A DNA stretch of 64,000 nt from Pseudovirgaria hyperparasitica (Eukaryota; Ascomycota; Dothideomycetes; Acrospermales; Acrospermaceae): NCBI RefSeq assembly GCF_010093815.1, contig NW_022985553.1:964133-1028132 (forward strand). The letters are read 5' to 3'. Below the pieces are notes generated by a model. That model did not search any database. It was given only the letters and a program-made list of their open reading frames with translations, and was not told the DNA's origin. This document shows positions 57,199-64,000 of this stretch, in pieces. Every line of letters starts with the position of its first letter. Within the stretch, counting starts at the first letter, position 1. The position numbers were made by a program, and so were the translations under genes.

Positions 57199-59297
57199 TG
57201 TAACGGTATTTTGCACTTGACGCGCGATTGCAGCGAGTAGGCCACAAGGTGATGAGCTCAATGCGACAAGCACTTGGAGTGCTGAAGCGTTGTAGAGGGA
57301 AGTGTGAGGTTGGAATCGAGTTTATTACGGAGAAACAGGAGAAGGTGTGCAGCAGCGGGCGGAAATTCGCGTCCGCGAAGCAAGTAAAGGGGCGTGTCGA
57401 CTATTCACAACAATGCAGACAAGGCAGTAAGGGTAGTAGAAGATGCGATAAAGAATGAAGAAGACGACTTCGCCGTGCAAGAAGATTTGACGACGAGAGT
57501 CTTGGTAGACGGATGGATTGGTGTTGGAGAGATGGAGGTTGAGACTCGGGTTTGAAGGTTTGAAGCAGCTTGGGGCTCTTGGCTGTTCGAGCGGGCGACG
57601 TTCTTCCAATCAGGCAGGCGCGATGGTTGGATGATAACGAAGAGAACCCACAACACTGAGACCTCTCTGCCCCCCAGAACAAATGAGATCCAGGAAGCGC
57701 GATTTTTAATGACGTGCGATCCGTCGGCAAAGGGACAAGTAAGTGGATCGAATGCAACGGTGAAGGGGATCGTTCTCACGCAGCAGAGGCAAAAAGACGT
57801 GGTGAGCAGCGGCTGAGGGGTGGTGGCTGACGGCTGACAGTTGATGGCTGATGGCCGATGATGGCAGCTTGACAGGTGCACAACACCAAGCTGGGGACTG
57901 GGGACTGGGGATATTGTGACTGGGGACTGGGAACTGGGGGACTGCCCCATCGGATGCAGTAATGCACAAAAACCCTTGATATTACTGAGCCGTCCCCGAT
58001 AAGGGGGGATAAGGGATAAGGGAATGAGGTTTCTGCATGCACTGTCACAGTATGTAGATCATCACTATCGACTTCCAGCGCATCGACGGCCCAGAAAATG
58101 ATAGACAAGAACACTTACATTTTACTTGTCATATTACCTCTTCGTATACAATAACACTTATTCACAGGTATCTACCTGGAATCCCCCATCCAATACACTC
58201 TCTCCTTGACCGTCCACTTCAAAACGAACGTCAACTTCAAATCCATCACCAACGTCAAGCTCCAGCATCCTATCCTGCCGGCCATCCGGACGACCATTAT
58301 CCTGACGTGGCCAATGCCGCAAAGACTGCCCGTCTCAGCGACGATGCGAGGGCCCAAAAGCTGCAGTCCAGCACGCCGGCCATGCTTGGCGCAAGACGGT
58401 TCACTGCTGCCATCAAGATTCGTCAGGCTAAACTTTAGGTCAGTGCACTAAAACTTGCCGCGCGTATTGCACCGAAATTGGACATTCCTAACATTTCATC
58501 GCAATATTGCAACGACTTTGAATTGCAAGCCATCATGATGTACAAGAGTCACCTCTTTGATATAAGTGTGTCGTCTGCCTTGTACTCTGAACAGGTACAG
58601 AGAAGTTATCATTGTAAGAGAGCTCTAACCTCCACGAAGCCCGGCTCGCGCAACATCCGTAAAGTATACTATTATTACTGCTAATCTTGGTCCGTGTCAC
58701 GTGGAGACCGGACCTGGGCTGGCATAGGCAATGTCACATTAACGAGGCAAATCTCTGCTTGCCGAGGGCCGTGTGTGGAAATTCGATAGATTCTATTGCG
58801 CTTTAATACTGGTGTACTAATTCAATAGCCACTACGCACGGCCACGGCTGTGGCTGCGGAATGTAATGCTCTCTTCATTTCTTTGCACATCGTCGTACGT
58901 AACCGTGGCAATAGGAGAGGCCGCTTGGCAAACAACTATTGGTCAGTCGGATGAACAGTGATGGTGATGCGCACGACCTGCTACAGCGGTTGTTTACATT
59001 ACGAGGAGTTGGTCAAAGTACGGCACATGTTCACATAACAGTTTCCCTGCGTAAAAATAGAATTGAATATCTACAAAGAAACCAGCGATGAGCCGGACAA
59101 GAAAGAGGTGGCGTTGACAAGAATGTTTCCAGCCGGGGAATAATATCTAAGAAAGTGGTCCAAACACTGCCTGTCGCCATGCTCCAAATGAGTATGCTGC
59201 CTGTGACACTTCGCAACAGATAATTTGAACAAGAAATCGGACATAGATCCGGGTCATGAATCATAACAGAAAAGGATGTCACGTTGACTTATCGCCC
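57199..59297. other. intergenic, TGGGGAC repeat
   Basis: A 2.1-kb spacer between two same-strand genes; its left part is the promoter of the mucin-like gene. An imperfect TGGGGAC repeat lies at about 57891-57946. Frames of up to about 180 codons overlap in several phases without domains. Confidence 0.5.
57891..57946 (+). repeat. TGGGGAC-type repeat, G-rich
   Basis: Five or six imperfect TGGGGAC units with G runs of 3-5. The G-run spacing could form a G-quadruplex; the sequence lies 0.7 kb upstream of the mucin-like gene. Confidence 0.75.
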
Positions 59298-60068
59298 TTA
59301 ACCCATGCTCCAGGTGACTGGCAGGCGGCCTGCATCGACGTTTCCGTTAGAGATGGTGCTGAACATCGACTTCGGCATATCAATATCGTTGTACGCACAA
59401 CCTTCGCAGCGGTCGGTGATCTGAGCTTTGTAGGACTTGCCGTCATAGTAGATGGTGATTGGCTGTTTGCAGAATCCGTTCGCGTTAGGGTTGGCGCCCT
59501 GTGCCTTCGTATCGAACATTTCGTGGGATATGGCAACAATCCAATCCGACTCCGAATTGGTGACGCCGCAGGCTCCCATACCAGGAGTATAGTAAGTCAT
59601 TTTGCCTGCATATTCACCAGAGCCACCACCAGTTGAAGGAGACTCCGGTGCGGGAGCAGGCGCAGGGGCAGGAGCCTGAGAATAAGGAGCTGGAGCTTGG
59701 GGGGCTGGTTCTGGTTTGACGACAGGCGCAGGAGGTGCTTGAGTCGGTTCGGGAGCAGCCACTGGAGGTGCTTGGCTACTTGGCGCCGGTGGAGGTGGAG
59801 GTGGGCTAGACGAAGACGGCGGAGGTGGAGGTGGAGTTGTAGATGTGGTTACAGGAGTAGGAGTTGCGGATTCGTAGAATTGAGCGCCGTTGTTCTCCAG
59901 AGTCGTCGCAACGTCGATGGGATCGACCCAGACAGTGGAGGTCACGACTACAGTCTTCGTGACGACTGCAGTATAGACGTCGTTATCGTAGTCCCGTTTG
60001 TCGACTGGGGCGGCATTGGCGAAGCCAAAGAGCGCAGCGGAAAGCGTGACGAGGGCGATGCTCTTCAT
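59298..60068 (-). CDS. secreted RlpA-like double-psi beta-barrel protein
   Basis: A single 256-aa frame from the ATG at 60068; a Met further upstream (60119 region) is in a non-hydrophobic stretch, while the chosen one starts a clear signal peptide (MKSIALVTLSAALFGFANA). A KR pair just after (APVDKRDYDND) looks like a Kex2 site. Residues about 75-160 are Pro/Ala/Ser/Gln-rich, a wall-spanning linker. The C-terminal 95 residues are the double-psi beta-barrel domain: GKMTYYTPGMGACG at its start, then four more cysteines in GFCKQPITI and ITDRCEGCAYNDIDMP, closing with GRLPVTWS. Fungal members resemble expansin/barwin domains and Asp f 7-like antigens and act at the cell surface; carbohydrate binding is possible, enzymatic activity unproven. 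Confidence 0.88.
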   Translation of the reverse strand: MKSIALVTLSAALFGFANAAPVDKRDYDNDVYTAVVTKTVVVTSTVWVDPIDVATTLENNGAQFYESATPTPVTTSTTPPPPPPSSSSPPPPPPAPSSQAPPVAAPEPTQAPPAPVVKPEPAPQAPAPYSQAPAPAPAPAPESPSTGGGSGEYAGKMTYYTPGMGACGVTNSESDWIVAISHEMFDTKAQGANPNANGFCKQPITIYYDGKSYKAQITDRCEGCAYNDIDMPKSMFSTISNGNVDAGRLPVTWSMG

Positions 60069-61817
60069 TTTTGATGCAAGCTCTTCTATATGATAATTGT
60101 CGAGTCTTGTCGTTTTCAATGTTGCTGTGATAGCTGGTATGAATACTTGATAGCAGTGAATTGACTAGCAATTCCAATATACTATCAGCGTTGGTGGGCG
60201 AAAAATGCAGAAGCTCTTGATTAATGAGTGATCAAGGGCGCTGTACGTTTCAATGAATGACTAGAGATACTGGATCTCTGAAGCAAAAAAAGAATGTGGA
60301 AAACGACGATGAGCTCGTGGAGAGGCTTGAGGAGGAGACAAGAACGGGGGAGAAGGCTCAGGACCAGGATTTTGTAGTCAGGAGCCACGACCACGACGCA
60401 CACCTGGATCGTCGGACAGCGGAGCAGCCAGCAGCCAGAGTGTGTGTGTGGGGCGTGCATGGCGAAAACACGAGCAGTGGACAGACAACAAACAACCAAT
60501 AGTAGTTGATGATCTCCGGAAGACTCGTGGACTTATGGACTAGCACGCGGGCGGAAGATAGGATTTTGCCCGGGTTGCTTTGTGGCTTTGCGGTACATCA
60601 TGCCAGTGCATTCTTTCGTCGCGGAGACGGTCTGTCGCGGTCGAGTATGACGAGAGTGAGTCGCCAGTGTTTCAACATTGTCGTGCTGCTCCTGCTCCTC
60701 CTGCTCCTGCTGCTCCTGATACTGATACTGGTGTTGTTGCTGTCGTCGCCGTTGTAGCTCTTGTTCGAAGGACGCCGGAAGTCCCATCTCATTTCCCGTT
60801 AGGTATAATGAATTTTAGTCAGACCCAAGGTTCTCGTTCAATGAGCGTGGACCTGTTGTGCTTTGCTCAGGCCAGGCGTCGTCCCGATGAGGATAAGTCC
60901 AAACTCTTTCCCCTGACTAACTTAGCCTGGACCTTCGCTTACCTAACACAACCTAGCTCCCGAGGTCGTGCATCCTCTTCATTGGCGACATATCTCAGGT
61001 ACCGTCAAGTCCATCCGCCACGCCATGAACTCTGCTGGCTGTCATCGTCGTCCTTGTTTAGGTACTTGGATATGCATGGCCGAGTCCCGTGTTTCATCTG
61101 GGCACGCCACCGCTGTGTCGAATCCTTTCTCGTTTTGCCTTCCTTGTGCATCCTGCCTACAGATACCTCGCCTTCGTGTCCAACCACCTCGTCGATGCAT
61201 CAGGCCTGCACTTCGTCTCGCAGCCAGGTTGTGTCGTATCGTTGGCTCAACCCAACAAGTTCGTGCGTTGTCATATAATCCGGGACCGCAGTACTGTAGG
61301 AGTCCGAAGACTCACAAGGGTTTCCAGCAGCCCAGCTCTTTCGTGGATGTGAGACATTGCTTACACGTCACCAGTCAAGTCCGGTACGTCAAGGTTTTGG
61401 AACTTTGAGATCCACCCAGTCATGGAACTTGATGTCTGGAGGATCATGGCATCTCAAACCGCCGGTGGTCTTGTGCGTCCTGATACTTTGGTGGTCCATG
61501 GGCCTCACAGATGGACCCATCGCAGCCCTACTGTTATCCATTTCCCCCGCAGTCTCTTATCGTGAGTGGCACAACGTCGTGTCTTGCCGATAAATACTCG
61601 TCAAACATCCCTAGGACCCTAATTCTTGGTTGAAGTGCTTTCTACGACTGCAATGTAAAAGCCAGATCCACATCTCATTGGTGTGTATGGGCCGTCACAT
61701 CGGGCAGGACTTGGGCAGACATTCCACTGGTCGGCCCGTTGGTCCATACTCGAAACGTTCCTATCAAGACTGTCTCTCGTCAACATTCCCATCAAAGATG
61801 CGCTGACTGTGACCTCT
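60069..61817. other. intergenic, no supported gene
   Basis: A 1.75-kb spacer upstream of the RlpA-like gene and beyond the end of the membrane protein gene. A CTG/CTC-rich run (about 60681-60760) generates long frames with Leu, Ser or Gln repeats, which are artefacts of composition. Confidence 0.5.
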
Positions 61818-64000
61818 TTAGACGTAGAGTCGTTCCTTTTGCAGACTGCCGATTCCTGAATGGCCTTGAACGCTCGCAAACGCCACGTGTCCCATCTTGG
61901 ACCGAGGCTGGACATCGCCAATGCGGACTTCCATCCTCTTCAGTCTCTGAGCTCTTTCCATCGCACTAAACACACAACCTCCAGCCGGGAGGACGACGTA
62001 AGGATTATCGTACGTCATGCTGGCAACGTAACCCAGCATGTCCGGCGCTCTACATCTGATCTTCATGATCAGACCTGCAATACCTAAGCACAGCAGTATA
62101 CCAGACGAGGCCTCCATCACAGCCAACCACAGGAAGTTGCATTGGTATACCTTTTGAAACGTCTTGTTCGTCGCCATGGACGGGAATCCATACCAAGGTG
62201 CTACCACACTTTCAGAATCTCCATAATTAGTAACACCGGATGTTGCCGCTGTCATCGCCGTTCCGTTCTCCATTGTCGAATTTCCATATGGTCCAAACGC
62301 TGCAATCGGTGGTATGTTTCCAGCAAATGCAAACGGCCCTTGCGCAAGATGCAGATATGTGTTCATGACTCTGGTGAATCGATCGTTGAAATCCTCCATG
62401 GTCACATGTTCCATATCAACGACTTGCGTGCCCGTACTGTAGACGTTGAGAGCCCCCCGGATGTACTTCTCGGTCATTGTCATTTCTTCAGATCTGCCGA
62501 ATTGAACGCTACCGTGAGATCGCGGCAATTGCTCAAATAGGTTGGTTGTTGTCGTGTTCCAGTCTAATACGGTAATATTATTGTTTCGTTTACTGTACTT
62601 CTCCGCCTTTCTCATCTTGTTTGCGAGACAGCTGCCTTTGTCGCATCTAAAGACCACATCCACATATCTGGCTGTCACAGTACACCACCGCAGGATGGTA
62701 TAGGACTCTGTCTCGTTTGGGGGCCAATATCGTGAACCGAACGTGATCGTGCGGGGATCTCTTAACGAGGGTTCATCCTTATCAAATGGGAAATTGTACT
62801 CGGGGACGTCTGCATCATAATTTATCCCATTCAGCCGTGCGTCTGTGAATGGAGTATCCGTATCCAGGAAAAATGTCGTCTGAGTCCCCTTCAATGCATC
62901 GCCAAATACATTTTCGCCAATCCGCCTCGTTGTGCCATTCAGCCCCCAGATCCTACCGAGGGGCAGCGTTTCATTACCGGAATATGGCAGCTTACCTTGC
63001 CACGGACAACTGAATTCCAGATATGAGCTTGTGACTTCAAGGTCCACTTCGTCTACGGGGAGCACGCCTGCCACGGGTATCCCTACCAAAGCTGAGTATT
63101 GACCTGGAGTCAACACGTCTGGTACTGGCAGCCAGCCGTTGTTGTCCGCTGTCACGTTGACCAAAGTATCGATTCGAGGTATGCGCGGATTACCCCAGAG
63201 GTCTACTTTACTCATGCCATTTTGGCTTGGAGCGGTCAGGACAGCGTTGTACATGGCGTTCAGTGCAGCGTTGGTTGACGTTCCTTGGTTTCCATTGTTG
63301 AGTAATGAATGCGTATCTTGCAATGGGCTCATATTTCCAGTTGACATGTAAATGACCTGAGACTGATTTCCAATGGTCACGTTACCAAATTCAAGGACTC
63401 GGAGCGATGCTTGACCTCCGATTGGGGATAGGGCCCAGAGGAAGAACAGATGCGCACCCAGGACTGACAAGCTTTTCAGAAGAACTTGACTTTCGAACGT
63501 GCCCCAGACCGTTTGGCTGGCCATCAGCAATTCCAAGGTCTGGTGTCGTTTAGTCATGGACAAACCTTTGGAACGAAAGTCACTTACCCCAAGCTTCGAA
63601 CCATGCTCAGCACAGTATCTCGCAGTTATCTTCAACGCCTTTCCGGCAACAGCAGCGAACATGATTGGAAACAAGGTAGGCCCGAGGTCCATGGTGCGCT
63701 CAATGTTCTTCCCGAAACCATTGCCTTCAACCTCCTGGCCATGCAACTTCGCAATACATATCCCAAGGACGATGAATGCAATTGGTGCAAAAGCCATGAC
63801 AGCATCTCCAATCCCAAACAAAACGGCAAACTTACTTTTCTGGTTCAAATGATTCGGCGCAGAACTCCAAGCCTCCAACGGCGGTGAAGGAGTAGCTCCT
63901 TTCTCTCCCTGTTCGATTCGCTGCTGTGTTGGAATAGGCGACGTAGGAGACAATGGATAAGGAAGAGCACGATAAGCATGTTGCTGTCGCTGCGGCTGGT
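61818..64000 (-). CDS. multipass fungal membrane protein with large extracellular loop (5' end outside window)
   Basis: Partial at its N-terminus: the frame is open through the right edge with no ATG before it. Exons 63588 to beyond 64000 and 61818-63539, joined by a 48-nt intron (GTAAGT donor, GACTAAAC branch). Visible residues number about 710. Three hydrophobic segments come early (FGIGDAVMAFAPIAFIVLGI, TLFPIMFAAVAGKAL, VLGAHLFFLWALSPI), then a loop of about 430 residues with many N-glycosylation sites (NVT, NQS, NET, NGT, NNIT, NST) and paired cysteines, then one C-terminal segment (FLWLAVMEASSGILLCLGIAGL) and a basic cytosolic tail with TYDNPYVVLPAGG. The layout matches large uncharacterised membrane protein families of filamentous fungi; function is unknown. 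Confidence 0.8.
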   Translation of the reverse strand, partial: QPQRQQHAYRALPYPLSPTSPIPTQQRIEQGEKGATPSPPLEAWSSAPNHLNQKSKFAVLFGIGDAVMAFAPIAFIVLGICIAKLHGQEVEGNGFGKNIERTMDLGPTLFPIMFAAVAGKALKITARYCAEHGSKLGVSDFRSKGLSMTKRHQTLELLMASQTVWGTFESQVLLKSLSVLGAHLFFLWALSPIGGQASLRVLEFGNVTIGNQSQVIYMSTGNMSPLQDTHSLLNNGNQGTSTNAALNAMYNAVLTAPSQNGMSKVDLWGNPRIPRIDTLVNVTADNNGWLPVPDVLTPGQYSALVGIPVAGVLPVDEVDLEVTSSYLEFSCPWQGKLPYSGNETLPLGRIWGLNGTTRRIGENVFGDALKGTQTTFFLDTDTPFTDARLNGINYDADVPEYNFPFDKDEPSLRDPRTITFGSRYWPPNETESYTILRWCTVTARYVDVVFRCDKGSCLANKMRKAEKYSKRNNNITVLDWNTTTTNLFEQLPRSHGSVQFGRSEEMTMTEKYIRGALNVYSTGTQVVDMEHVTMEDFNDRFTRVMNTYLHLAQGPFAFAGNIPPIAAFGPYGNSTMENGTAMTAATSGVTNYGDSESVVAPWYGFPSMATNKTFQKVYQCNFLWLAVMEASSGILLCLGIAGLIMKIRCRAPDMLGYVASMTYDNPYVVLPAGGCVFSAMERAQRLKRMEVRIGDVQPRSKMGHVAFASVQGHSGIGSLQKERLYV

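Noticed and set aside
57405-57950. 181-codon minus-strand frame upstream of the mucin-like gene
   Set aside because: Ser/Pro/Leu-rich chance frame over a promoter with repeats; I could not splice it to the mucin-like gene to give a signal peptide.
60580-61278. 232-codon plus-strand frame
   Set aside because: Runs through a CTG/CTC-rich low-complexity tract, and the residue mix (Cys/Arg/Ser-rich) is typical of noncoding DNA.

Overview
The window is nuclear DNA of a filamentous ascomycete (Pezizomycotina; a Dothideomycete is my best guess, without phylogenetic proof). Genes carry 47-110 nt introns with GTANGT/GTGAGT donors, CTAAC/CTGAC branch sites and YAG acceptors, and the gene set (Rsp5/HulA, Ccz1, Sur7/PalI, a QutR-like repressor, a Zn2Cys6 factor, Kgd4, Med18) is fungal. 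I see no tRNA, rRNA, CRISPR array, transposase, reverse transcriptase or virus-like element.

Layout. 1.1-4.2 kb: two tandem SWIM+RING finger genes on the minus strand, one with four introns and one with none. 4.5-7.7 kb: a Sur7/PalI membrane protein and a secreted PLC-like phosphodiesterase, transcribed divergently. 8.4-12.1 kb: an SCP-x type thiolase and an Mcp2-like ABC1 kinase-fold protein. 13.2-21.1 kb: the nine-exon HECT ubiquitin ligase Rsp5/HulA, convergent with CCZ1, which is divergent from the mitochondrial methionyl-tRNA formyltransferase. 22.1-24.4 kb: an APH-type phosphotransferase and a GST. 26.2-33.0 kb: a QutR-like pseudo-enzyme repressor and a seven-exon Zn2Cys6 factor. 34.1-39.4 kb: KGD4 and MED18, divergent, then a polynucleotide kinase/phosphatase. 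39.4-47.1 kb: a gene-poor stretch with simple repeats and a 62-bp minisatellite whose last copy has RIP-type transitions. 47.1-54.2 kb: a conserved fungal protein and a Tcp11/Sok1-family protein. 56.0-64.0 kb: a mucin-like single-pass membrane protein, a secreted RlpA-like double-psi beta-barrel protein, and a multipass membrane protein that runs off the right edge.

Most genes are dispersed housekeeping functions: ubiquitin transfer, vacuolar Rab7 activation, mitochondrial translation start and 2-oxoglutarate dehydrogenase, Mediator, DNA end repair. They do not form a pathway cluster. Gene models here were built by joining open frames at splice sites that keep phase and restore family motifs; exon coordinates are given with each gene. 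The observations most worth following are the intron-rich/intronless SWIM-RING pair, the QutR-like protein with a dehydroquinase-like active site but eroded kinase and dehydrogenase sites, and the RIP-marked minisatellite. I did not find a convincing new multi-gene system.
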